Shown here in pieces: positions 45,621-57,499 of a DNA stretch of 64,000 bases. The notes beneath the pieces are model-generated. The model was not told the origin of the DNA and made no database searches. It saw only the letters and a program-made list of their open reading frames with translations. Position 1 is the first letter of the stretch. Every line of letters begins with the position of its first letter. The stretch comes from Gnetum montanum (taxonomy: Eukaryota > Streptophyta > Gnetopsida > Gnetales > Gnetaceae): NCBI GenBank assembly GCA_015680685.1, contig MNCI01001941.1, positions 737,318 through 801,317 of the forward strand, given 5' to 3'. The position numbers and the translations under genes are program-made.

Positions 45621-47158
45621 AATGACCTAGTACTTATTGGACGTTTGTTTGATCATTATGTCAGTTTATTAATAATGTTATTTTTGGTTATGAAATTTTA
45701 CTTGCCTCTTTATTCTTTCTAGAAATGTCTATAGTTTGGGTAGATGTGTATGCATGTGATTTTTTGTCTTATAGGTCATCATGCTCCTTGCTCTTACTTT
45801 CATCCATGATCATTTTCCTTAGTTGACTAGGAAATATGTCAAGTGTTTTTGCTTCATTTATACTAATTCTCTCTTTTATTTATTGATCAATTTCTTTCAT
45901 TTACTTTCTTTTTCTACCATCAGGTTCTCGATAGATAATCTTATTTGATCATTATTCATGATTTTGCATCCTCACTATACATTAATATTTCATAGCTTTT
46001 AATATCATTTCATTATTATCTTTTTCTTATGTCATGTTAATTTTTCATTGTAATCAAATTTTATCTTCAAGATCTAATACACCCTAATGCTTGACCATAT
46101 GTAATTCCTTCTCTCCTAAGGCTAGGTGGAAAGGTGTTATACCTAAGTCTTATATGTTATTACTAATGAATGGTTCACCTACCTACAAAACAATGTTTAT
46201 AAAAAATAATCGACCTACTTGATCACATTATATACCAATAATATTCTACCTACCAAAGTAGTATTCCAAAATAACTAATGATGATGGTCAATTCCTCGAA
46301 CGATAATATTGATACTAATGGATTTCAATAGTGATTTTTCCTTATTTATTATCCAAACTAATAAAACAAAACTATATTTCTGGCATCAAAAATCCACACT
46401 TAAAATCCTAATGATCAAAATGATACTTTTCTTCATAATTCTCCATGCCAAAATTTTCATAAAATGCATACAAAATGTTGCAAAAACGTTGTGATGATCA
46501 TATGACTATCAAAAAGTGTCATATGTTAGAGAAATGTCATGTAAAAGTCCCTCAACAAGAAATAAAGTGATAAAAAGCAAAATATTACATATAATCATCA
46601 CTTCAAACAAGAAATATAAACTTTATATCATTGAAATGAACTAATGGATGAATGTACTTTTTTTACATTAATTCATCTCTTTTTTGCATTATTTTTTACT
46701 TTTTTTAATTGCAAAATGCATGCTCATTAATCCCAGATATGGACCCTATATTCACCTATAAATTTCATTATTATACATTGATCTAAGTGACTATTTTTTA
46801 TGAAAGAAAATATTGATACAAAATTTCCCTTTTAATTTATCTCTTCAAATTTCTAATCTCTAATTTTTCTTTTCACATTATCTACTATCCAATCCAATTC
46901 CATTCTTAATAAGTTTCATAAGTTTTTTATCTAGATCTACTTCATAATAGGTTAAGTATTTTTTTTTATTTTCTTTATGCTTATTCAAGCCTAGAACAAA
47001 AGGTAAATAGATTCTTTTTAATTTTCTCAAATCTATTACCATTTGAAGCTATCAATTACAAGTATCAAGATTTCAAACTAAAATAACTTCTCAAGGAAAA
47101 TACAATATATCAATTTTAAAAAATCAAGATATATCATAAAAATAATTTGATAATGGAA
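45621..47158. other. AT-rich sequence without recognisable features
   Basis: I see no domain, LTR end or clear repeat on either strand. Short open stretches, such as the 61-codon one at 46309, are in highly AT-rich DNA and have no support. Confidence 0.5.
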
Positions 47159-47561
47159 TGAAGAAGATGACAATGAAGAGGAATAGGCTACAATTAAGGG
47201 AGTATTCTGTAATAGGTTAAGCTATAGATCTTTGAGAAGCCCAAGAATGTTCAACCCATGTAGGACTAACCAACTAGTAAAATTCTCATAAGACCTAGCA
47301 TGACTAATAGAAAAAGGTAGGTATTGTAAGGATGTATCCAAAGAAATAAATAATAATAATAATAATAAGTCATTACAAAGAAAAAATTCATAACAAGATT
47401 AAAATACACCAAGAATGACTACAGAATGTAGACAATGCAATTATGAAAGATGTATAATAATGAGTTATTTACCCAATAAGTTATGTATTAAGATTTCCTA
47501 TAACATAAATGTTCCTTAGATAATTAGAATTATCCAAGAGACATAGAACTAAACTCTAACA
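47159..47561 (+). repeat. LTR 1 of array X
   Basis: It begins TGAAGAAGATGAC and ends CTCTAACA, followed by TGGTATTAGAGC, a Met-tRNA-type primer site (47562-47573). Similarity with the second copy starts within a few bases of the TG and is absent further left. Confidence 0.65.
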
Positions 47562-48514
47562 TGGTATTAGAGCAAACCAACAATTAGTTCTAATACTATA
47601 TTTTGCAACATGAGTGGAGAAGGTTCACTCTGTTTGCTTTAAACCTTCAAACACATACAATCCAAAATATATGAAGATAATTCAATATCCTAGAGAAAAA
47701 GAAACTAGCTATCTTTAATCAACATAAAAAATATTTAAAATCATTGTTTTGACAACCACAACATCACAAATCACTCACATATACTTAACAATATTGCATA
47801 ACATGAGGCTTTACAATCACACAATGATTTTTTTCAATACAAGGCATATCTTAAAGAGATATCTTCCACTAACACATGAATGAAATTCAAACACCACAAA
47901 TAGAGAGAAAAAATGGTCAAAATATAGATTTGAACATAGAAATGCACACACACCTATACAATCTCTTTCAACAAAATCTCATGTGCTTAGCTCTTGATCT
48001 CATGATCAAAACATAAAACACATAATAATATTTATTAAATTCAAGATTAAAACCCTAAAAAAATTTCTCCACTATTAACTTGGATATTTCTAACTACTGT
48101 TATCTTATTCCCATATTTTCTAGCTATTTCAAAATTTGTAGCTACTAACTTGAAATTTTTCCTAATCATATAGGACATCTATATGCTCAACAAGATGTCT
48201 TTGGCCCATGGAAGATGACTCTTATTAGAATGAGAGATCTCCTCCTATGATGAGAAATCTACCCAAAGATGTCTCTTATATAACAAAGACATTCCTTGAT
48301 AGGATGAAATGTCTTCTCATCTGACAAGACATCTCCTCCTCTTGATAAGATTTCTCTTATCAATTCCTAGCTCTTAACAAAGATGTCTTTCTGATCTCTA
48401 AGATGCCTCTTTATCTTCATAAAACTTTGAATTAATCACCTACATAAATGAAAATGGGACTTAAAAGAGATATCCCTACATTAGTTCTCCCACCCTTTCA
48501 AAAGTAAACATACA

Positions 48515-49745
48515 TGTGAGGACCAAGAAATTAGGAGGGTTCAATAAGTTTTCCAAAGCAAACAACCAAGATAATCAAAATGACAAATAAATTTATGTGG
48601 TTCCAAAACTTGGATATGTCCACACTTGGAGGGTAGAATTCTTGTGCACCTCTAAACTTTGTTCCTTAAAAAATTACTTTAAAGGACACCACAACCTTTA
48701 TAATATTTGGGCTTCAGTTAGAGTGTTTTTTCATTGCAAACACACTCAACCCCACAAGGTCCAACTAAGATCAAAATTTGATTTCAAGGATTCCACAACC
48801 TTTACAAAGATGTAAGCTCCACTCATAGTGTTTTCATGATAGAGACATACTCAACCTCATAAGGTCCCAACAAGATTACAAGATGCCATCTTACAAGAAG
48901 CCCATCAGCCCTGTAGGGTTACAAAGAAAGAAAAAAAGTCAAGTAGAGAATGTAACTCACTTTACAAATTCCTTACACTTAGGAACATATACAATAATTC
49001 AAAAATGATGGAAAAATAAGGAACAAAGATAATTCATTGGATAAACAAGAATGATATTGATCAATCAATAGTACTTGTACATTTTCCAAGAATTCCACTT
49101 TATTTTATAGCCTTTTACTTTCCAAATCCTCCTTAGAATTCATGCACTAGCTAGGAAATGGCTGGTTGGGATGTCCCATTTATGCTAGGGAATCTATCTA
49201 CAAATATTATTCATTTAGGTGGAACATCCCATAGAAAATTGGAATATCTCACTTGGGAGGTCCTAGCTATGATGTCCCAGCTGCAATTGGGACACTTGTT
49301 ATTTATTTGGGACATCTGATTTGCAATTGCACTTTGAACTCTAGGACATTCTTCTAACATTTGGGCAAGCTAAGTAGATCTTGAAAAAAATTATTTTGGC
49401 TTGTATACTTCATTTATTAAGACTTTCTATCATTTCATATCAGCATCCTAGCTCTTGTTTTATCATCCTAGCTCTCATTTTTCATCCTAACTCTCATTTT
49501 TCATCCTAGCCCTTGTTTTGTCATCCCAACTCTTGTCTTGACAAATCAGCTCTCATTTTGATACCAAGAAGTTCTTGTTTCAATCATCATGAAGTTCTTG
49601 TATTTACACCAATAAGTTCCTATCACTTTAAAGCTCATGATTGTGATCTTGTCATGTTCTTCCTTAGCCTTGCAAGACCACAAGCACATTTTCCACATGC
49701 AACATTTTCTAAGATTTTGATGTACTAAAAAGTTAACAATATCCC
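48515..49745 (-). repeat. Inverted copia LTR-like segment inside X copy 1
   Basis: Read on the minus strand this matches the LTR region of copia element E: a TATA-like CTATAAAATA at 49110-49101, then TTGGAAAATGTACAAG, GATGGGCTTCTTGTA, AAGGTTGTGGA and the gtggacatatcca segment near 48620-48600. Repeats of GGGATGTCCCA type at 49160-49320 replace the GATGTCTT repeats of E. It is probably a solo or fragmentary LTR that inserted before the X unit was duplicated, because copy 2 has it too at about 53800-55020. Confidence 0.5.
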
Positions 49746-49819
49746 CTTTTCTAGTGATGTCCAAAACTTAAGAAAATAGATTATCACATTCTTAATATCA
49801 TATGATTGAACAATTTAAA

Positions 49820-50052
49820 ACACAATTGTACACACACACACACACACAAATATTCATTAATAATCCTATTATAGAAGGAAAAGCAAAGAAAAAGAGATGA
49901 AGTATTAAATGGTGCATATCCATTAGCTAAAATCACAAGAAGCCAACACAATAAAATGGTAACATAAAAAACTATCCAATGTCTATCCATCTATGCATGA
50001 TGCAAGCATAAACTATATATATATAGTTGATATATATATATATATATATCAC
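49820..50052. repeat. Microsatellites: (CA)n and paired (TA)n tracts
   Basis: A run of ca repeats lies at about 49829-49848. Two TA runs at 50014-50026 and 50031-50049 flank gttga. Copy 2 of X has shorter TA runs at 55114-55127 and 55286-55312 and lacks the CA run. Confidence 0.7.
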
Positions 50053-50207
50053 AACCTATTCCCAATTAAAAAAGTGCACAAATCATGACAACATGTGTCC
50101 ATATAACTATCCACAATAATATCTCCTCCACAAGTATACAACAATAGCCACAAAAGCTCTCCTCTTTTTCCAAACATCACTCAAAAGGAGGGGATTATGC
50201 AACTCCT

Positions 50208-51900
50208 CTAACCACTAACCTCTATATTATTATCATCCTCATCATAGCTAGAATCTACATGAGTGGGCTGATAAGTCTCCTCATCATCATCACTGCTAGT
50301 ACTAATGATAATGACCTTCTACTTATCATCATTAGAAGAAGATACTATGATAGGAGCTTCTCAAGGATGAAGCTTTTCCCAAAATCCTAATGAAGAAGGG
50401 AAATAAGATGAAGCCTGCTAGTAAGAAGAAGAAGTATCCTTCTATTGATAAGGTTTCAGAGTGACTTCCTCCTAATGAGCTATGACAACAAAATTCTCTT
50501 CATCACTTGTTGTTCAAAATATTGAGGAAAATCCTCCTATACATATGAACTCAGTTCAAGCTAATCGGGATCAAGAATAGACTCTCCCTAAATACATGCA
50601 GGTGGTGCAACAAGATCCTTAAAATTAGATGAATTTAACAAATCATACCCTTTGGATGGTGGAGCTATTGTAGAATAACTAGCTGGAGCTAGAATATCCT
50701 CATCATCAAAGCAGTAATATCCTTAAACTACTACTGATATGAAGGAGGTGATAGGCCTAGTACATCTAGTCTCTTATGCAAGTAAGAGAGATTTTGTCCA
50801 ACCATACCTAAGACTTTACCAAAGGGTTTTAACACCTTCTTTAACACTAACTTCACCTGTACACTTATAGATTTTGATCTTTTAAGCAATGAAAATTTTG
50901 CTTCTTTCCTTCTTATCTTTGGAGGTGGAGAAGTTGGGGCTTCAAAATCTACAATTGTGATGCTCCTCTTCTCTAAAACTCTACAAGACTCATCTTCCCC
51001 TTGAGAAGAGGCATATCAGGGATAGGAACACTTGCTTTTCAAATTAATAAACTAATAAGAAGATGCTTTCCTGAAAACCTCTCTTTAGTAAATAAATCCA
51101 CCATGTCCCTCAAAAGAATGTGTCCTAAGTTTAATGGCTATCCAATTAGAAGACAATAGAGCACAAAATCTTGTGTGGCCAAAAAATAGTTACAACTTCC
51201 TCCTTTTATAATAATGTTATATAAGATAATAAGTGAGAGTTTGGAAGCATCTTTCAATATTTGATAGCTATAAACTTTTCCACTTCTAAGAGACAATGAA
51301 TTACCAAAAATGACATTACAAAATTCATCTTGAGAAAATATAAGTACACCTTTGGTGAATATATGACTCATGGAATGTATATTAACCCTATGTATCTTAG
51401 AGATGGAAATCCCAAGAATAGCATTCACTACTTGGGGTGAAGCCCCAATCACAATTTTCCCAACAATAAAAGTAAAAGCCCCAATAGCAACATTAGTAAT
51501 AGCAATATTACAATAGAGTTATATGTTTAATATCTCAAGCATACAATAAGTCATAGAGATATTTGAAGCCCAACCAATAGCTTAGAAGAATTCCATTAAT
51601 TCCTTTTGACAACACTGCTAAAAACTAAGATTCCTTTTAGAGATAATGGAGATAGAACAAGTTATCTCAAATTGATGCAAAGCATATATAGAATGAAATT
51701 GAAGCTAATATATGATTTTCTTGATAGTTGAAGCTTTATTTATGCTTTTTCACTTGTAAATAGGCACCCTTAACATACCAATCTTCTTGTGTATCATAAA
51801 TTTAAGTAAGGATCATAAGAAACGAACTAGAAATGTAGCTAGGAGGAAGCTCTTGTTAACTACACTAGGATGTCCAAGGTATGTAAGACATGAAATGTGA
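50208..51900 (-). pseudogene. Antisense ORF in X copy 1, uncharacterised plant retroelement protein
   Basis: The minus strand carries a 104-codon open stretch (51452-51138) with GASPQVVNAILGISISK and LILYNIIIKGG...DFVLYCLLIG. It continues with LNLGHILLRDM and, after many TAG stops, reaches a very acidic end, SSDDDEETYQPTHVDSSYDE, with the stop at 50210-50208. The NIxxx...DxFLxxCLL style recalls an uncharacterised domain common in plant retroelement ORFs, but I cannot confirm this. It is antisense to the X LTRs. The copy at 55471-56420 is cut by element D. The start is not clear. Confidence 0.4.
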
Positions 51901-52459
51901 AGAAAAAACTTATATGATTTATATTATTGATTTCATAGTGAGGGTTTTCTTACAACTTAAGAGATCCCACCTACAAGTGGGAAATCTCACTAGTGATGGA
52001 CCTATTATCAATGGGACATCCAAGAATTGAATAAGATGTCCTAGGTGGGACATCTCACAAAAAGGTGGGACATCCAAACATAAATTTAGATCTTCAAGAA
52101 AGAATTATTTGACAAGAATGAGGATTCTAGGGAATACTACCAAGGATAATGGTATTAGAAAACTACACTAAAAATGCAAGTAAAGAAAAATTCTTACAAT
52201 TACTTACCTATACCTACCTTACTCTTGTGAGGGCGTGATGCTCATGTAGATTTAAAGTGAGGTTCTCCCTTAAGATTCCCTCCTCTATGATCAATACAAA
52301 TCTCTTGTATCCAATATGTTTTGTCTCCATTTATAAAATTCTTTGTTGTTTGATTTATAGTATAAGTATATGTTCTTTATTCTTCCTTAGTGAGAAATTC
52401 ATAATTTGGTCCAGTTTCCTATAGAGGAATAAAAGACCACATAGAAGATTACCAGGGAA

Positions 52460-52872
52460 TGAAGAAGATGACTATGAAGAGGAATAGGCTATTATTAAGG
52501 TAGTAGTTTGTAATAGGTTGAGCTATGGATCTCTTAGAAGGCCAAGAAGGTTTAGAACATGTAAGTCTGATCAACTAGTAAAATTCTCATAAGACCTAGC
52601 ATGAATAATAGAAAAAGGTAGGTATTGCAAGGATGTAGCCAAAGAAATAAAATAATAATAATAAACATAATAATAATGATTCATTATGATGAAAAAATTC
52701 ATAACAAGATTAAAAGACACCAAGAATGATTACAGAATGTAGACAATGCAATTATGAAAGATGTATAATGATGAGTTATTTATCCAATAAGTTATGTATT
52801 AAGATTTCATATAACATAAATGATTCTTAGATAATTAGAATTATCCAAAAGACATAAAACTAAACTCTAACA
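52460..52872 (+). repeat. LTR 2 of array X
   Basis: It matches 47159-47561 closely, begins TGAAGAAGATGAC, and ends CTCTAACA followed by TGGGATCAGAGC (primer site, 52873-52884). A purine-rich AGGGAA precedes it. Confidence 0.65.
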
Positions 52873-55470
52873 TGGGATCAGAGCAAACCAATAGTTAGTT
52901 CTAATACTATATTTTGCAACATGAGTGGAATAGGGTCACTCCATATGCTTTAACCCATCAAACACACATAAAATTCAAAATATATGAAGATAATTAAATT
53001 TTCTATAAAACAAAAATAACTAGATATCTTTAATCAACATAAAAAATATTTAAAATAATTGGTTTAACAACCCACAACATCACAAATCACTTGCATATAC
53101 TTAATAATATTGCAAAGCATGAGGCTTTACAATCACATAATAATTGTTCTCAATACAAGACATAGCTTAAAGAAATATCTTCCACTAACATAGGAATGAA
53201 ATCCAAATGCCACACATAGGGAGAAAAAGTGATCAAGATATACATTTGACCATAGAATTGTAGACACACCTATACAATCTCTTTCAACAAACTCTCACAT
53301 GCTCAACTCTTGATCTCATGGTCAAACCATGAAACACATTATAATATTTATTAAATTCAAGATTAAAACCCTCTCCATTCTCAACTTGGATATTGCCAAA
53401 TATTTTTATCTTATACCCATATTTTCTAGACATTTCAAATTTGGAGCTACTAACTTGAAATTTTTCCTAGTCATATAGGGCATCTATATGCTTGCCAAGA
53501 TGTCTTTGATCCATGGAAGATGCCCCTTATTAGAAAGAGAGACCCCCTCCTAGGATGAGACTTCTACACAAAGATGTATCCTATATAATAAAGACATCCC
53601 TTTATAGCATGAAATTTCTTATTTAACAAGACATCTCTTCCTCTTGATATGATTTCTCTTATCAATTCCTAGATCTAAACAAAGATAACTTTTTGACTTC
53701 TAAGATGTCTCTTTAACTTCACAAAAATTTCAATTAATCATATATATAGATGAAAATGGAACTCATAAGAGATATCCATACACTAGTTCTCCGACCCTTT
53801 AAAAGGTAAACTTATGTGTGAGGACCAAGAACTTAGAAGGAGGGTTGAATAAGTTTCCCAAATCAAACAACCAAGATAATTAAAACTACAAATAAATTTA
53901 CATGGTTCCCCAACTTGGATATGTTCATACTTAGAGGGCAAAATTCTTGCATACCTCTAGACTTTTTCCCTTCAAAACATATTTTAAAGGACACCACAAC
54001 CTTTATAATGTTTGAACTCTACTGACAGTGTTTTGTCATTGCAAACACACTCAACCCTACAAGGTCCCAACAAGCTTAAAATGTGATTTCAATGATTTCA
54101 AAACCTTTATAAAGATGTAAGCTCACTTAGAGTGTTTTCATTCTAGAGACATAATCAACCCCACAAGGTCCCAATAAGCTTACAAGATGCCTTCTTGTAA
54201 GAATCCCATCAACCCTGTAGGGATATAAAGACAGAACAAGAATTAAGTAGAGAATGTAACTTACTTTACAAATTCCTTACACTTAGGCACACATACAAAA
54301 ATTCAAAAATGATGAAAAAATATAATTCACTTGATAAACAACAATAAGATTAATCAATCAATAATACTTTTACATTTTCCAAGAATTCCACTTTGTTTTA
54401 TAGCCTTTTACTTTCCAAATCCTCCTCGAAATTCATCCAATAGCTAGGAAATGGCTTATTGGGATGTCCCATTCATGATTGGGACATCTATCTACAAATA
54501 TCCTTCATTCAAGTGGAATGTCCATATAAAATTGGAATATCTCACTTACTATGTCCCAACTATGATGTCCTAGTTGCAATTGGGACATTTGTTGTTTATT
54601 TGGAACATCTAGTTTGCAACTGCACTTTGAACTCTGGAACATTCTTTTGACATTTGGACCATCTCAGTAAATCTTCAAAAACCTTCTTTTATATTGCATA
54701 CATCATTTATTAAGACTTTTTTTTATCTCATATTGGAATACTATCTCTTTTTTTATCATCCCAGCTCTTGTTTGTCATCCTAGCTCTTGTTTTTTCATCC
54801 ATGCTCTTGTCTTAACAACTCAACTCTCATTCTGGTACCATGAAGTTCTTGTTTCAATCATCATGAAGTTCTTGTCTTTACACCAATAAGTTCTTGTCTT
54901 GATATTGTTACTTTAAAGCTCATGATTGTGCTCTTGTCATGTTCTTCCTTAGCCTTGTAAGACCACAAGCACATTTTCCACATTCTACATTTTCTAGGAT
55001 TTTGACATACCAAAACTTTAACAATATCCCCTTTTTTAGTAATTCAAAAACTTAAGAAAATGCACTATTGCATTCCATAATATCATATGATTGAGAAATT
55101 TAGAGCACAATTATATATATATATATATTCATTAATCATCCTATGATAGAAGGAAAAGCAAAGGAAAAGAGATGAAACATTAAATGGTGTACATCCATTA
55201 GCTAAAATCAAAAGGCAACACAAGAAAATGGTAACATCAAAAACTATCTAATGGCAATCCATCTATGCATGATGCAAGAATAAACTATATATATATAGTC
55301 AATATATATATCACAACCTATTCCCAATTAAAAAAAGTGCACAAATCATTACAACATGTGTTCATATAACTGTCCACAACAGTATCTCCTCCACAAGTAT
55401 ACAACAATAGCCACAAAGGCTCTTCCCTTTTTCTAGACATCATCCAAAAGGAGGGGATTATGAAAATCCT

Positions 55471-56420
55471 CTAATCACTAACCTCTATATTATTATCATC
55501 TTCATCATAGCTAGAATCTGCATGAGTGGGCTGATAAGTCTCATCGTCATCATCATCACTACTAGTACTAAAGATAAAGACCTTCTACTTATTATCATTA
55601 AACGAAGATACTATGATAGGAGCTCCTCAAGGATGAAGCTTTATCCAAAATCCTAATGATGAAGGAAAATAAGATGAAGCCTACTAGTAAGAAGAAGAAG
55701 TATCCTTCTATTGATAAGTTTTGAAAATGACTTACTCCTAATGAGCTATGACACAAAAATGCTCTTCATCAATTGTTGCTCAAAATATTAAGGAAAATCC
55801 TCCTATACATATGAACTTGATTCAAGCTAATTAGGATCAAGAACAAACTCTCCCTGGATACATGTAGGTGGTGCAACAAGATCCTTAAAATTAGATGAAT
55901 TTCACAAACCACACCCTTGGGATGGTGCAACTATTGTAGAATAACTAGCTGGAGTTGGAATATCCTCATCATTAGAGAAGTAATATCCTTAAACTACTAT
56001 CGATATGAAGGAGGTGATAGGTCTACTACATTCATTTTCTTATGCGAGTAAGAGAGATTTTGTCCAATCATCCCTAAGATTTTACCAAAGGATTTTAACA
56101 TCTTCTTTAACACTAAATTCACCTATACACTTATAGTTTTTGATATTTTAAGCTATGAAGAGATCCTAGATGGAGATTTTACTTACTTCTTATCTTTAGA
56201 GGTGGAGAAGATGGGGATATAAAGTTTGAAAGTGTGATGCTCCTCTTCTTTGAAAACTCTACAAGACTCCTCTTCCCCTTAACAAGAGGCATATTAGGGG
56301 TAGGGACACCTACTTATTAAATCAAGAAACTAATAAGAAAATGCTTTCCATAAACCATTTCTCTAGTAAATAAACCTAGCATGTCCCTAAAAAGAATGTG
56401 TCCCAAGTTTAATGGCTATC
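55471..56420 (-). pseudogene. Second, truncated copy of the X antisense ORF
   Basis: It is homologous to 50208-51145: the acidic C-terminal segment near 55560-55480 and the middle part both match. The N-terminal part is missing because the LTR of element D starts at 56421, within the ORF. Stops are at mostly the same positions as in copy 1, so decay preceded or paralleled the duplication. Confidence 0.45.
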
Positions 56421-57331
56421 TGATGAGCGGCTAGGTATCCCTGCGTCCAACCATACGAATCACGAGTGTTCACGCATGACTCGGTCGAAATCTGCAAACT
56501 GTAAGCACTTAACATACACCAGACTTCTAACCAATGAAACCTTGGGTTTAAACGGTTGTTGTCATCCTAATCTCACTTGTGAAGTTCTATTTATGTTGGT
56601 TAAGTGAGATTAAGGCTAATGATTTTTATACCTTTTTAATTATCTTTTTGGCAACTAATCATTTTGGAAAATAAGGATAGAATATTAATTAATCTAAAAA
56701 TTATCTTAATCTAAATCTTAACTATTCCTAACATAAGTATCTGGTCCCATCTTCCAAACATGTTCTAAGCATCTCCTAACACTTTTGCGTTACTAGACGT
56801 TAAGCATCAGTAGGCTTACCAAGTGTTTGGGTTACATTCGAGATGGTTATACTTATGTCTTTAACGAACTACGAATGAATAATAACAATTGAAATTATAA
56901 TAATGAAAACATAAGTAATTAACAAGTAACTAATAAAGCATAAACATATTAAACTATTAAATGCATGAAATAACTAAGTCCAAATGAAATAACTATTAAA
57001 CAATTCATCTTTATTGTCGTCACGCCAATGGGCTCAGATACATCAATGCTCGAATAAAGATCCGATCACTTTTCTTACACCTGTTGGAGGCACTTGGAAA
57101 ATATTCTATCTCTTGTGGGAACAAACTTCAAGATCTTTGCTACAACTACTCAAAAATATGCCTAAATGAGGCAAAAGGCCCTCATATTTATAGGCTAGGA
57201 AGGGTGGCTGCATAAACGAGGCCACGTCGACGTAGGGAGGCTACGTCGATGGGCCCGCATCGACATAGCTGCATATATGCAACCCCGTATACGCGGCCCA
57301 ATTGATGCATTGACTAAATGACACTTCATCA
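56421..57331 (-). repeat. 3' LTR of element D
   Basis: The 911-bp LTR begins TGATGAGCGG and ends CTTCATCA, the same length as the 3' LTR of element B, and aligns with it. A minus-strand TATA (CTATAAATATGAG) lies near 57194-57183. The part at 57215-57300 is rich in CpG with repeated gtcgacgta / gtcgatggg / atcgacata words and CGTATACG. Confidence 0.85.
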
Positions 57332-57349
57332 TACCCCCACAACTGAGGA
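57332..57349 (-). promoter_or_regulatory. Polypurine tract of element D
   Basis: The minus strand reads GTTGTGGGGGTA directly before the LTR. It corresponds to 15959-15975 in element B. Confidence 0.6.
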
Positions 57350-57499
57350 AAAACTCGTCCTCAAGTTACTTTACAATTTGGAAGGTATGGATCCTTATTT
57401 ACAACACACATAACTTAAACACATACATGGAACACACATGACACAACATAAATTTAACCAAGTGCTTGAGTTACAGAGGGGGATAAATTACAAAAATGG

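Larger units (their letters stand above)
47159..56420 (+). mobile_element. Tandem non-autonomous copia-type element array X (LTR-internal-LTR-internal)
   Basis: LTRs at 47159-47561 and 52460-52872 are each followed by a Met-tRNA-type primer site and then by internal sequence that also matches between copies (47562-51145 and 52873-56420). The second copy is cut by element D at 56421, so its full length is unknown. No copia protease, integrase or RT is visible inside. The period is about 5.3 kb, with identity about 90 percent by eye. Confidence 0.65.

Noticed and set aside
46309-46494. 61-codon plus-strand open stretch
   Set aside because: Very AT-rich context and Ile/Lys/Phe-rich product; expected by chance.
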